This document shows positions 16,240-25,234 of a stretch of DNA of 64,000 nt, in pieces. Source of the stretch: an uncultured Oceanisphaera sp. (lineage in GTDB: Bacteria; Pseudomonadota; Gammaproteobacteria; Enterobacterales; Aeromonadaceae); the NCBI RefSeq assembly GCF_947495715.1, contig NZ_CANLZU010000012.1, positions 60,775-124,774 on the forward strand, in the 5' to 3' direction. The translations under genes were made by a program, and so were the position numbers. The notes below the pieces were generated by a model. That model was not told the DNA's origin and did not search any database. It saw nothing but the letters and a program-made list of their open reading frames with translations. The stretch's first letter is position 1, and each line of letters begins with the position of its first letter.

Positions 16240-17220
16240 ATGACCAGTCTTATTCACGACCATCCCAGCCGGCTTGTGTCGGTACGCGAGCTGTTCAATA
16301 TCGACTCCGACTTCAAGGTGCCGGTGTTCGATAACAAGGACGAGCACGTACCCGATATCGATCCGGCCTATTGCTTCAATCCCGATGTCACCATGGCCAT
16401 TCTGGCCGGCTTTACCCGCAACCGGCGGGTACTGATCCAGGGGCTGCATGGCACCGGCAAGTCCACCCATATCGAGCAGGTGGCCGCCCGGCTGAACTGG
16501 CCCTGTGTGCGGGTCAACCTCGACGGTCATATCAGCCGGCTGGATCTGGTGGGCAAAGACACCATAGTGCTGAAGGATGGCAAGCAGATCACCGAATTTC
16601 AGGAAGGCATAGTGCCCTGGGCCCTGCGCCGGCCGGTGGCGCTGATCTTCGACGAATTCGATGCCGGCCGCCCGGACGTAATGTTCGTGATCCAGCGGAT
16701 CCTGGAGCAGGACGGCAAGTTCACCCTGCTCGATCAGAATCAGGTGATCAACCCGCATTCCCACTTTCGGCTGTTCGCCACCGCCAATACCGTGGGTCTG
16801 GGCAACGTCAGTGGCCTGTATCATGGCACCCAGCAGGTCAACCAGGCGCAAATGGATCGCTGGAACATAGTGGCCAGCCTGGATTACCTGCCACGGGAAG
16901 ATGAAATCAGCATAGTGCAGGGCAAGGTGCCCCGGTATGCGGACGAGCGTGGCTATCAGCTGATCAGCACCATGGTGGCGGTGGCCGAGCTGACCCGTTC
17001 CGGCTTCGCCGCCGGCGATCTGTCCACCCTGATGTCACCCCGCACCCTGATCGCCTGGGCCGAAAACACCGAGATATTCGGTGATCCGGCGCTGGCGTTC
17101 CGGTTGTCGTTTCTCAACAAGTGTGACGAGGCCGAACGCCCGCTGGTGGCCGAATACTATCAACGCTGTTTCGATCAGGAACTGGAAGAATCCCGTTCGC
17201 TCAAGCTGGCGCTGATGTAA
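16240..17220 (+). CDS. cobS: CobS-type AAA+ ATPase (cobaltochelatase subunit CobS homologue)
   Basis: A 326-residue MoxR-like AAA+ ATPase. An N-terminal CobS segment (LFNIDSDFKVPVFD) is followed by Walker A GLHGTGKST at 68-76 and Walker B ALIFDEFDAG at about 134-142, then sensor regions. Length matches classical CobS (about 330). In aerobic cobalamin synthesis CobS and CobT form the ATP-driven part of the CobNST cobalt chelatase. cobT follows after 162 bases, but no cobN or other cobalamin gene is nearby. ATG 16240 follows GAGGG by eight bases; the longer frame from 16201 is rejected. Confidence 0.9.
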   Translation: MTSLIHDHPSRLVSVRELFNIDSDFKVPVFDNKDEHVPDIDPAYCFNPDVTMAILAGFTRNRRVLIQGLHGTGKSTHIEQVAARLNWPCVRVNLDGHISRLDLVGKDTIVLKDGKQITEFQEGIVPWALRRPVALIFDEFDAGRPDVMFVIQRILEQDGKFTLLDQNQVINPHSHFRLFATANTVGLGNVSGLYHGTQQVNQAQMDRWNIVASLDYLPREDEISIVQGKVPRYADERGYQLISTMVAVAELTRSGFAAGDLSTLMSPRTLIAWAENTEIFGDPALAFRLSFLNKCDEAERPLVAEYYQRCFDQELEESRSLKLALM

Positions 17221-17382
17221 GCTAAATTATCGAATTGAACCGGCGGCAATGAAGGTAGCTACCCTGTTTTGCGTGATGGTGGAACACAGCCGGCTTGGCC
17301 GGCTCGCCGTTCATCCTTGATGGAGGCTCGGCGAATCCCTTTACCCCCCTGGTTCTCTCTCGCTTTGTGAGGAAGCCCCAAC

Positions 17383-19143
17383 ATGACCACATCCCCCCCC
17401 ACCCCGGGCCTGGATCCGGCCGAGCAAGAACGCCGGCAGCAACGACTCGAGGAGCTGAGTGCCGCGCTGATCCGTGCCCTGTCGGCCCAGCAGGCCCTGC
17501 GTTACCGGGGCCACCGGCTGGAATGGCAGGGTAAACCCTATCCGCTGCGCGCGCCCCATCTGCACCCCGAACAAGGCAAGGACGATCTGGGCTCCTTTCG
17601 TGGCGTCGCCGATGCCATCGCCCTGCGCCTGCGCCATAACGATGTCGAACTGCACCGGCACTGGCTGCCAACCCCGCCCATTGCACGGCTGGTGTTTGAA
17701 CTGCTGGAACAGCTTAGGGTCGAATCGCTGGTCGAGTCCTGGCATCCGGGCAGCAAGCACAATCTGCATCACCGCTTCGAAGCCTGGTGCAACCAGTTTC
17801 AGGCCTCGGGCCAGACCGAAACCCATATCGGGCTCTTGCTGTTCACCCTGGCGCAGATGAGCTGGGTACAGCTGGGTGGCGGCCCGCTGGAAGAAACCAC
17901 CGAGATGATGATTGAGTCGACCCGCATGTTTCTGCTGCGGGAAATCGGCCCCGCCTTCGGCCTGCTCCGCCGCCATCGTCATGATCAGGCCGCCTTTGCC
18001 GAGCAGACCCTGTCTATCGCCCTGTGTATGGATGGCCTGATCGACGATCTCGGCCAGCAGCAAGGCACCGACGGTAAACAGGAAGAAACGCTCAGCGAAG
18101 ATACCAAGCGGGCATTTGGCCTGTTACTGGATCTGGAAGGAGGTGATGAAGCCGGTCAGGCTCTGGCCGAGCAAAGCCATCATAACCGCCTGCGCCAGGC
18201 CGCCGAGGCATTGGACTACCGCGTTTACGACGGCGGTTTCGACCGGGAGTGGCCCGCCCACAAACGGGTGCGACCCGAGCTGCTGACCCGGCTGCGCGAG
18301 GGGCTGGATAACCGCATTCGTGAGCAGGGGATCAATCTCAATGTGCTGACCAAGAAACTGCGTCGCCTGCTGGCTCGCCCCCAGCGCCAGGGCTGGCGCT
18401 TCGGCGAAGAGGAAGGGCAACTCGACGGCCGTCGCCTACCGACCCTGGTCACCTCGGTGGCCGACCGCCGGGTGTTCAAGCAGGAACAACAGGAGCCGAA
18501 AGGGGATGCGGTGGTCACCTTTCTCATCGACAACTCCGGATCCATGCGCCCCCATATCGAAAGCATCAGCATGCTGGTGGATACCCTGGCCCGGGCGCTG
18601 GAACGGGTTGGCGCCAAGGTGGAAATTCTGGGCTTTACCACGGGCCACTGGAACGGCGGCAAGCCGCTCAAACGCTGGCAGCGTGAGGGCCGACCGGCCA
18701 ACCCCGGCCGCTTGAACGAGCGCAGTCACCTGGTCTACAAGGATGCCGATACCCCCTGGCGCCGCGCCCGTCGCAATATCGCGGCCCTGCTCAAGGATGA
18801 CCTGTTTCGCGAAGGGCTGGATGGCGAGGCCTTGCTGTGGGCCGAACAACGACTGCTGACACAACCGGCCCGGGATCGGCTGTTGCTGGTGATTTCCGAC
18901 GGCTGCCCCATGGATACCGCCACCCGCCAGTGCAATGACCAGGACATTCTCGACCTGCATCTGCGCCAGGTCAGTGGCCGACTGGAACGAGAAGGCCGCC
19001 TGGCTCTGTGTGCGCTGGGTGTGGGGCTGGATCTGAGTGATTACTACCAACACAGTCAACTGCTGGATCTGAGCCGGTCGCTGGACAACAAGGTGTTCGA
19101 CGAAGTGCTGACGCTAATGGCCAGGGCTCTGGAAAATAAATAA
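17383..19143 (+). CDS. cobT: CobT-type VWA protein (cobaltochelatase subunit CobT homologue)
   Basis: A 586-residue partner of CobS. The N-terminal half is CobT-specific and helical; the C-terminal half is a von Willebrand A domain with an intact MIDAS motif DNSGSM (Asp383, Ser385, Ser387) and a later SDGCPMD. Such VWA proteins are clamped to the AAA+ ring and couple ATP hydrolysis to remodelling of a third partner, which for the cobalt chelatase is CobN. The acidic linker typical of CobT is short here. GAGGAAG precedes ATG 17383. A small 7-bp hairpin (about 17291-17307) lies between cobS and cobT. Confidence 0.9.
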   Translation: MTTSPPTPGLDPAEQERRQQRLEELSAALIRALSAQQALRYRGHRLEWQGKPYPLRAPHLHPEQGKDDLGSFRGVADAIALRLRHNDVELHRHWLPTPPIARLVFELLEQLRVESLVESWHPGSKHNLHHRFEAWCNQFQASGQTETHIGLLLFTLAQMSWVQLGGGPLEETTEMMIESTRMFLLREIGPAFGLLRRHRHDQAAFAEQTLSIALCMDGLIDDLGQQQGTDGKQEETLSEDTKRAFGLLLDLEGGDEAGQALAEQSHHNRLRQAAEALDYRVYDGGFDREWPAHKRVRPELLTRLREGLDNRIREQGINLNVLTKKLRRLLARPQRQGWRFGEEEGQLDGRRLPTLVTSVADRRVFKQEQQEPKGDAVVTFLIDNSGSMRPHIESISMLVDTLARALERVGAKVEILGFTTGHWNGGKPLKRWQREGRPANPGRLNERSHLVYKDADTPWRRARRNIAALLKDDLFREGLDGEALLWAEQRLLTQPARDRLLLVISDGCPMDTATRQCNDQDILDLHLRQVSGRLEREGRLALCALGVGLDLSDYYQHSQLLDLSRSLDNKVFDEVLTLMARALENK

Positions 19144-19448
19144 CCAAAAAATAACATTAATTTTACAATGTGAAATTATAACAGACTGAATATAAAGAAG
19201 TTTAATGCTGGCCCCAGTCTGAAAACACAAGTGGCCCTAACTATTTAAGGGTACAGATTCGAGTATTGACGATGGGTATCACATCCGGGCCAGGCAGGGA
19301 ATCGACAATACTGCCAGCCCGGAGACCGCATGAATAAGAGAACAGAGCCAGTTGTAGGCGAGTGAGGTAGAAAGCGTCATTCGCCTGGCATCACGGAAGG
19401 TCACGGCTCCCCCCTGTGGCGGAGCATCAAAAACTGGAGCAAGAAGCC
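19144..19448. other. Promoter region upstream of the TRAP transporter
   Basis: No gene. The first 70 bases are AT-rich. A bulged stem-loop (CCGGGC..GGCAG at 19285-19297 with CTGCC.GCCCGG at 19311-19322) lies 125 bases before dctP and could be a leader structure. No operator is recognised with confidence. Confidence 0.5.
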
Positions 19449-20465
19449 ATGTTATTCAAGCAACGTTTTATCAAGTCTATGTCTTTCGCCCTTTGTGCGG
19501 GCGCCATTGCCGCCGCCAGCTCGATGGCGCAGGCAAATACCTTTCGTATCGCGGTGGGTGACGGCGCCGGCGGCACTCAGCATGAACTGGGGCTGAAATT
19601 CTCGGAAGAGTTCAAAACCAGAACCGATGGCAAACACGACACCAAGATGTTCCTCAACGGCCAGCTCGGCGATGAGCAGGCTACCATCAACGATGCGTCC
19701 ATGGGACTGCTGGATTTCTCGATTCTGGCCATCAACAACGTCACTCCCTTCTCGCCCTCCGTCGGCGTGCTGACTCTGCCCTACATGGTGCAAAGCCTGG
19801 ACGATGCGGTCGAACTGACTCAGGGCGAGGTAGGCCAGGAGTTGGTGGAAAACACCATTCGCGATGCCGGGGTACGCATCGTCGGTTGGGCCTATTCCGG
19901 ATTTCGAGTGTTGACCAACTCCAAAAAACCGGTACAGACCCTGGCCGATCTGGAAGGACTGAAAGTACGGGTGCCGAGCAACGAAATCATGATCGACACC
20001 TATCGCGCCTGGGGCATCAACCCGACCCCCATGGCCTGGTCGGAAACCTTTACCGGCCTGCAGCTGGGCGTGGTCGATGGTCAGGACAACCCCTACATCA
20101 CCGTATCCGCCATGAAGTTTGACGAGGTGCAGAAGTACATCACCAATATACGCTATCTGTTCTCCATCGAGCCGCTGATCGTCTCTGAAGCCGTGTTCCA
20201 GTCTCAGCCTGACGACGTGCAAAAAGCCATTCTGGAAGCCGGCCAGGCGGCAACCGCCCACAGCGCCAAATGGCTGGTGGAACAGGAAGACAAGATCAAG
20301 GCCGAGCTGACCGCCGGTGGCATGGAAATCACCGAACCGGCCAATGGCGAAAAAGAGTGGATGGAGAAAGCCGTCAACCAGGTGTGGCCCAAGTACTATG
20401 AGCAGTTGGGCGGCAAGGACAAGCTGAACTCCATTCTGCAATCCCTGGGACGCGACACCATCTAA
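19449..20465 (+). CDS. TRAP transporter solute-binding protein (DctP family)
   Basis: A 338-residue periplasmic receptor. The signal peptide runs to about residue 29 (hydrophobic LCAGAIAAASSMAQA, cleavage before NTF). The DctP fold is clear: FLNGQLGDEQATINDASMGLLDFS, WAYSGFRVLTNSKKPV with the conserved carboxylate-binding Arg region, LEGLKVRVPSNEIM and GQDNPYITV. The last helix region is Lys-rich. Likely ligands are taurine or another sulfonate (as for TauK), or an ectoine-like solute (TeaA systems also carry a UspA gene). It is separated from dctQ by a strong hairpin, which usually raises binding protein over membrane subunits. Confidence 0.93.
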   Translation: MLFKQRFIKSMSFALCAGAIAAASSMAQANTFRIAVGDGAGGTQHELGLKFSEEFKTRTDGKHDTKMFLNGQLGDEQATINDASMGLLDFSILAINNVTPFSPSVGVLTLPYMVQSLDDAVELTQGEVGQELVENTIRDAGVRIVGWAYSGFRVLTNSKKPVQTLADLEGLKVRVPSNEIMIDTYRAWGINPTPMAWSETFTGLQLGVVDGQDNPYITVSAMKFDEVQKYITNIRYLFSIEPLIVSEAVFQSQPDDVQKAILEAGQAATAHSAKWLVEQEDKIKAELTAGGMEITEPANGEKEWMEKAVNQVWPKYYEQLGGKDKLNSILQSLGRDTI

Positions 20466-20481
20466 ACCGTTGCTGCAACCG

Positions 20482-20507
20482 GAGTGTACCCCTGATCGGG
20501 TACACTC
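20482..20507 (+). other. Intercistronic stem-loop, dctP-dctQ
   Basis: A perfect 10-bp stem (20482-20491 with 20498-20507), 6-base loop, followed by TTATTT. It is probably a partial terminator or 3' stabiliser that gives excess binding protein over the membrane subunits. Confidence 0.75.
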
Positions 20508-20528
20508 TTATTTCAGGGAGAAACCGCC

Positions 20529-21122
20529 ATGACCATCGGCAAACTGATATTCAAGATTATCGACAACATCGAAAAGGTGATCTGCAGAACCCTGCTCGCC
20601 TCGTTTGTTGTTCTGCTGTTCATCCAGATCATATCGCGCCAGGTATTCGGTCATTCCCTGTCCTGGACCGAGGAACTGTCAACCTACATGTTTGTGTGGT
20701 TCGTTTATTTCGGCGCCAGCTACGCCACCAAGCTCGCCGCCCACAACCGAGTCACCTTTCAGTTCAAGCTTTTTCCACCCGTCGTCGCCGTGATTTCCGA
20801 GGCCATTGCCGATCTGATCTGGGTCTGCTTCAACGGCTACTTCGTTTTTTTGAGCTATGACTTCGTGTTCAACAAGATGAACCTGTTCTGGAAATCCCAG
20901 ACCCTGGGTTTTCCGATGAAATATGTGTACATGATACTGCCCATCGCCTTCGCGCTGATGACCATTCGCATACTGCAGGTCAACTATTACAAGCTGGTCA
21001 AGGGTATCGATATACGGGATCCCGAATCACTGGAAGTCGAGAAATTGATCGAGTCCTCTTCTACAAACGCTGAAAAACCCACAAAAACAACCGAGTTAAG
21101 GCAGGAGCATACCCATGATTGA
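20529..21122 (+). CDS. TRAP transporter small membrane subunit (DctQ family)
   Basis: A 197-residue protein with four predicted helices (about 20-42, 53-75, 96-118 and 136-156). The second region holds the DctQ hallmark SWTEELSTYMFVWFVYFGASYA. The C-terminal tail of about 35 residues is hydrophilic and Ser/Thr/Glu-rich. GGGAGA lies eight bases before ATG 20529. Its last eight bases overlap the dctM start, so the two membrane subunits are translationally coupled. Confidence 0.93.
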   Translation: MTIGKLIFKIIDNIEKVICRTLLASFVVLLFIQIISRQVFGHSLSWTEELSTYMFVWFVYFGASYATKLAAHNRVTFQFKLFPPVVAVISEAIADLIWVCFNGYFVFLSYDFVFNKMNLFWKSQTLGFPMKYVYMILPIAFALMTIRILQVNYYKLVKGIDIRDPESLEVEKLIESSSTNAEKPTKTTELRQEHTHD

Positions 21123-22458
21123 ATCATCCGTTGTCATGATCCTGTTTGGGAGCTTTTTGCTGTTATTGCTGCTCGGCGCTCCCATCAGTGTGTCTTTGGG
21201 AGTTTCCGCGCTCGCGTCTTTCCTGTACCTGGACGAGAACCCCATCAAGTTCGTGCAGATCGCCTTTACCTCGGTCGGTTCCTTTCCGCTGATGGCGCTG
21301 CCCGCCTTTATTCTGGCCGGGGCCCTGATGGAAGCGGCAGGTATATCGAAGCGGCTGGTGGATTTGGCCGAAAGCTTTGCCGGGCCCTTTACCGGCGGCA
21401 TGTCGGCCGCCACCGTCATGGCCTGCATGTTCTTTGGTGCCATTTCCGGATCCGGTCCGGCCACTACCGCCGCCGTGGGCATGCTGATGATACCGGCCAT
21501 GATCGACCGGGGTTACGGCAAGGGCTATGCCTCGGCCGTGACCGCGTCGTCCGGTGGTCTGGGTGTGGTAATACCCCCTTCCATTCCCATGGTGATCTTC
21601 GGTATTTCCGCCATGGGCATGATGGCGCCGCCTGAAGCTATTGCCCAATACGGCCAGTTCCAGTCGGTGTCCATTCCCAAGCTGTTTATCGCCGGCGTGC
21701 TGCCGGGCATGGTGCTGGCCGGCGGCCTGCTTGTCATGAACTATTTTCTGTGCCGCAAGCACGGTTACAAAGGCACCACCGAAGGCTGGTCGGCCAGCGT
21801 GACCCGAGGCGCCCTGCGCAAGGGGTTCTGGTCGGTACTGGCACCGGTGGTGATTCTGGGGGGCATCTACAGCGGCCTGTTCACTCCCACCGAATCGGCC
21901 ATTGTCGCCATCTTCTATACCCTGGTGATCGGTTTCTTCGTGCATCGGGAACTGAAGATCAAGGACGTGATGCGTTCACTGGAAACCACCACCTGGCTGA
22001 CCGGCCGCGTGCTGCTGATCCTGTTTACCGCTACCGTGTTCGGTCGTCTGCTGGTCGAGAACCAGATTCCGGCCATTGTGGCCTCCTCCATGCTGGAGAT
22101 GACCACCAACCTGTATCTGATCTGGGCGCTGATCATCTTCTTCCTGCTGTTTGTCGGCATGTTCATGGAAACCCTGGCGGCCATCATGATACTGACCCCG
22201 GTACTGCTGCCAGTGGCCTATAACCTGGGCATAGATCCGGTTCACTTCGGCATCGTGGTGGTGTGCTGTTTGTCCATCGGCTTCCAGACCCCGCCACTGG
22301 GCGAAAACCTGTTTATCGCCTCCGGGGTGTCCGGTACTTCGATAGAGGAAATATCGGTTCGCGCCCTGCCGTTTGCCGTCATGTCGGTAATCTCGGTGTT
22401 TATCATCGCCTACATACCGCAGATCACCCTGTTTCTGCCCGGGCTGCTGGGTTATTAG
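21115..22458 (+). CDS. TRAP transporter large membrane subunit (DctM family)
   Basis: A 447-residue ion-transporter-superfamily permease with about 12 helices. It carries conserved DctM segments: the early FGSFLLLLLLGAPISVSLGVSA, then MSAATVMACMFFGAISGSGPATTAAVG, SGGLGVVIPPSIPMVIFG, GLFTPTESAIVAIFYTL and GFQTPPLGENLF. The sodium-coupled substrate channel is formed with DctQ. AGGAG precedes ATG 21115. Substrate as for the binding protein. Confidence 0.95.
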   Translation: MIESSVVMILFGSFLLLLLLGAPISVSLGVSALASFLYLDENPIKFVQIAFTSVGSFPLMALPAFILAGALMEAAGISKRLVDLAESFAGPFTGGMSAATVMACMFFGAISGSGPATTAAVGMLMIPAMIDRGYGKGYASAVTASSGGLGVVIPPSIPMVIFGISAMGMMAPPEAIAQYGQFQSVSIPKLFIAGVLPGMVLAGGLLVMNYFLCRKHGYKGTTEGWSASVTRGALRKGFWSVLAPVVILGGIYSGLFTPTESAIVAIFYTLVIGFFVHRELKIKDVMRSLETTTWLTGRVLLILFTATVFGRLLVENQIPAIVASSMLEMTTNLYLIWALIIFFLLFVGMFMETLAAIMILTPVLLPVAYNLGIDPVHFGIVVVCCLSIGFQTPPLGENLFIASGVSGTSIEEISVRALPFAVMSVISVFIIAYIPQITLFLPGLLGY

Positions 22459-22477
22459 CGACGACTTCACTATGATA

Positions 22478-22505
22478 GACAGGGCCGACCACCGTCGGCC
22501 CTGTC
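22478..22505 (+). other. Strong stem-loop between dctM and the UspA gene
   Basis: A perfect 12-bp GC-rich stem (22478-22489 with 22494-22505) and CACC loop, 19 bases past dctM. There is no T run (CTTGCATT follows), so it probably lowers rather than abolishes uspA expression. Confidence 0.7.
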
Positions 22506-22532
22506 CTTGCATTAACGATGAGGAATATGCTC

Positions 22533-23057
22533 ATGTTGCCGGAAGTAAACAAGATTCTCTATTGTACCGATCTGTCCAAGAATGCCTCTTACGCTTTCAA
22601 GTACGCCGTTTATCTGGCCAGACAGACCGGCGCCGAGATCCATATTCTGAAGGTGGTCGAAGAGCTGTCCAGCGATGAACGGCTGACGCTGCAGTCCTAT
22701 ATTCTCAACCAGAACAGCCGTGAAGAATTTCTGCATCAGCGCCTTAATCATGCCCGGGACCAGTTGCAGCAACGCCTGGATCATTTCTGGGAGGTGATAG
22801 CACCAGAGGAGCAGGCCATGCGCAGCAAGATCATCGGCTGCGAGGTGGTGGAAGGCTACCCCACCCAGACCATTCTCAAACGCTCGAAGGAACTGGACTG
22901 CGATCTGATCGTGATGGGCGCCCACGAGAAGGGCTGGTTTCATACCCTGCTCGGCAGCGTGGCCAAGAACGTGTTGCGCGAGTCCCGTATTCCCACCCTG
23001 ATTGTCCCCCGTCCCGAAAAAGTGGTCACCACCAAACAGGCGACCCAGAAGCACTGA
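22533..23057 (+). CDS. Universal stress protein (UspA family)
   Basis: A 174-residue single-domain Usp. It opens with VNKILYCTDLSKNASYAFKYAVYLA, has a central helical insert (about 50-95), and closes with the nucleotide-binding GAHEKGWFHTLLGSVAKNVLRES (G2xG9xGS-like), so it probably binds ATP. It is the fourth gene of the TRAP operon; TeaD of the Halomonas ectoine TRAP system is a Usp that modulates transport, so a regulatory role on this transporter is plausible (inference). ATG 22533 is chosen because AGGA is eight bases upstream; ATGs at 22518 and 22527 are too close to or overlap that site. Confidence 0.88.
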   Translation: MLPEVNKILYCTDLSKNASYAFKYAVYLARQTGAEIHILKVVEELSSDERLTLQSYILNQNSREEFLHQRLNHARDQLQQRLDHFWEVIAPEEQAMRSKIIGCEVVEGYPTQTILKRSKELDCDLIVMGAHEKGWFHTLLGSVAKNVLRESRIPTLIVPRPEKVVTTKQATQKH

Positions 23058-23083
23058 GCTTCGGCGTGACTCGGTTGCACACG

Positions 23084-23115
23084 AAAAAAGACGAGACCGG
23101 AGTCTCGTCTTTTTT
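23084..23115 (+). terminator. Intrinsic terminator of the TRAP operon
   Basis: A 14-bp stem (23084-23097 with 23102-23115) with CGGA loop and a long T run. It ends the dctPQM-uspA transcript. Confidence 0.95.
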
Positions 23116-23185
23116 TATGGCCGGAATGCCAACTCCGGCACTGGCTACTGCATCTTGTTCTGTCTCCTGTTGCCCAACACCGGTC

Positions 23186-23311
23186 AGTTAAGCGTAAAAC
23201 GGGATCAATTGACTTCCCACCGACACGCCGTAAACCCATCCCTGGGGGCTCTGCTGCGCCATCCATGGCGCAGAAGGTCGGTTTGAAAGCCAATCGATCC
23301 CGTTAACTAAG
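23186..23311 (+). repeat. Dispersed palindromic element, copy B
   Basis: The core at 23220-23281 (CCGACACGCCGTAAACCCAT to AAGGTCGG, with the inner palindrome GCGCCATCCATGGCGC) matches copies A, C and D. Its outer arms differ from theirs and form their own inverted repeat: ACGGGATCAATTG at 23199-23211 with CAATCGATCCCGT at 23291-23303. It fills the gap between the TRAP terminator and the end of the convergent NCS1 gene; nothing else is seen there. Confidence 0.75.
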
Positions 23312-23354
23312 CGGTGTTATCCTGTTGCCGGCGTTTTTGCCAACGAGGCCGGCA

Positions 23355-24824
23355 TTAATGCCCGGCCTGACCGACAGACACCGGTTTGGCAGCAGCATGC
23401 CGGAACATCAGCAGGTAATAGAAGAGCCCACCCAGTCCGGCACCCAGCAGCCAGCCGTAGCCATTGAGGTTACTCAATGCCGGCACCAGTACCGTCGAGA
23501 TGGAAAATACCGCCGCCATGGCAAACGCCGCCAGTGCCCGGCCATTCCAGCCTTTGTTGTAGTAGTAGGCCCCTTTCGGATCGGATGAGAACAGCTGCTC
23601 CATACTCAGTTCCTGGCGTTTAATCAGATAGTAATCGACCACTATGATGCCGTAGAACGGCGCTACCACCGCGCCCAGGGCGTTCACGAAGCCGGGAATA
23701 CCAATCTGGCTGATCACCGACACCCAGAGGCCACCGACAAAGAAGGCCACGGTGGCGGTGATCAGGCCACCGATGCGGAAGCTGATCACCCGGGGGAACA
23801 GGTTGGCCAGATCGTAGGCCGGCGGAATGAAGTTCGCGACCAGGTTGATACCCACGGTCGCGGCAAAGAAGGTCAGCGCCGCGATAATGGTCAGCGGCAG
23901 CGAGTCGACCCGCTCGACGATATCGGCCGGATTGGTCAGCGCATCACCAAACAGCACCAGGGTACCGGCGGTAATGATCAACGCGATAAAGGAAAAGAAG
24001 GCCGCGTTCAGGGGCAGGCCCAACAGGTTGCCGATCTTCATTTGCCGTTCACTGCGTACAAAGCGGGTGAAGTCACCGAAGTTGATCACCACGGCGGCAA
24101 AATAGGCCACCATGGTCCCCACAATGGCGGCAAAGGCGGCGATATCACCTCCTTCGTAGTCACCACCACCACTGAAGATGGTGCCGACTGCCGGCAGCAG
24201 TTGATCGCCGGCTTCAAACCAGACGATGGCCATCAGCACCAGCATCACCACATACACCAGCGGACCGGCCCAGTTGAGGAACACCGTGATCTTGTCGATA
24301 CCCTGCCAGAACAGGGCAATCTGGAATACCCATACAATCACGAAGGCCAGCCAGGCGGTGCCGGACATGCCGAGATAGGTCTCGCCGCTGCCCGGGCCCC
24401 ACAGGGCGGTCAACATCAGGGTCACGGCGGTCGAGGCGAAATAGGTCTGCACCCCGTACCAGAAGATACCGATGATGGCCCGCAACAGGGCCGGGAAGTT
24501 GGCACCGCGCACCCCCATGCTGGCCCGAATCATCACCGGAAAGGGAATACCGTATTTGACGCTGGGCTTGCCGGTCAGGTTGACCAGCACCATCACGATG
24601 CAACCGGCCAGGATGATGGCCGCCATCACCGCCCAGCCGTTCAGGCCGTAAGACAGAAACAGCGAGGCCGCCAGGGTATAGCCGAACAAGCTTTGAATAT
24701 CGTTTGACCAGACGTTGAAGATCTCGAACCAGCCCCAGGATCTGTCTTTATGCTTGATCGGGGCCAGATCCTCGTTGTAAAGCGAAGGATCGATGTGCTT
24801 GATGTCCAGGTTGTTATCATCCAT
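23355..24824 (-). CDS. NCS1 family permease (allantoin/uracil/hydantoin type)
   Basis: A 489-residue nucleobase:cation symporter-1 with about 12 helices. It carries the family motifs NVWSNDIQSLFGYTLAASLF in TM1, the GIPFPVMIRASMGVRGANFPALLRA loop, FWYGVQTYFASTA in TM3, and INFGDFTRFVRSERQ. These match bacterial allantoin (PucI) and hydantoin (Mhp1) carriers, and an allantoin role fits PuuE/AllA 15 kb away. The family also carries uracil, cytosine and thiamin precursors, so the substrate is not proven. GGGAG precedes ATG 24824. Monocistronic. Confidence 0.9.
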   Translation of the reverse strand: MDDNNLDIKHIDPSLYNEDLAPIKHKDRSWGWFEIFNVWSNDIQSLFGYTLAASLFLSYGLNGWAVMAAIILAGCIVMVLVNLTGKPSVKYGIPFPVMIRASMGVRGANFPALLRAIIGIFWYGVQTYFASTAVTLMLTALWGPGSGETYLGMSGTAWLAFVIVWVFQIALFWQGIDKITVFLNWAGPLVYVVMLVLMAIVWFEAGDQLLPAVGTIFSGGGDYEGGDIAAFAAIVGTMVAYFAAVVINFGDFTRFVRSERQMKIGNLLGLPLNAAFFSFIALIITAGTLVLFGDALTNPADIVERVDSLPLTIIAALTFFAATVGINLVANFIPPAYDLANLFPRVISFRIGGLITATVAFFVGGLWVSVISQIGIPGFVNALGAVVAPFYGIIVVDYYLIKRQELSMEQLFSSDPKGAYYYNKGWNGRALAAFAMAAVFSISTVLVPALSNLNGYGWLLGAGLGGLFYYLLMFRHAAAKPVSVGQAGH

Positions 24825-24943
24825 GAGTGACGCTCCCTAAATGAATAAAATAATCGCTCCGATACCAGACAATGGACGGAACTGCGTGCCGTGCTCGCAT
24901 CGGGTACTGCTTGAGTTCAAGCGTTTCTTCCATGTTTATCGCT

Positions 24944-25006
24944 CACAAAAAATACACAATATCGTTAACAATATTTCAGGTTCGACAAAAATACAAAATA
25001 TTTTGT
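24944..25006 (-). promoter_or_regulatory. AT-rich promoter/operator region of the NCS1 gene
   Basis: The 120-180 bases upstream of the NCS1 start are markedly AT-rich. They contain a perfect 14-bp palindrome ACAAAATATTTTGT at 24993-25006, two GTTAAC sites, and CACAAAAAATACACA at 24944-24958. The last is nearly repeated before the GlcG-like gene (41597-41610), with GTTAA following in both. A shared regulator is possible. The remainder of 24825-25234 holds no gene. Confidence 0.45.
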
Positions 25007-25153
25007 TAACAAGTTGTGTCGATTGTGATGTGTGTCGGCAACGAATTCCACTGCGCGATCCGCTCGGCGAGGATGAAATACGAGAAAAACCGGCATGAAG
25101 GCCATTGGCCGGGGGTGGCTATTAACGGCAAGAGAAAGGGAGAAATCGCGCAT

Positions 25154-25180
25154 AAAAAAACCGCCGGCAGCAGCCGGCGG
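25154..25180 (-). terminator. Intrinsic terminator of the xsc-pta-DUF6506 operon
   Basis: On the minus strand: a perfect 8-bp GC stem (25173-25180 with 25161-25168), 4-base loop and seven T, 55 bases past the DUF6506 stop. Confidence 0.92.
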
Positions 25181-25234
25181 TAATAGAGTAAGAACAACAT
25201 AACGGCGGATCCGCGGCGGGATCCGCCCGCCAGT

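Noticed and set aside
17287..17382. A further degenerate copy of the dispersed repeat between cobS and cobT
   Set aside because: Some resemblance (ATCCTTGATGG and GGCTCGGCG, then ATCCCTTTA) but the CCGACACGCC core is missing; too weak to call.
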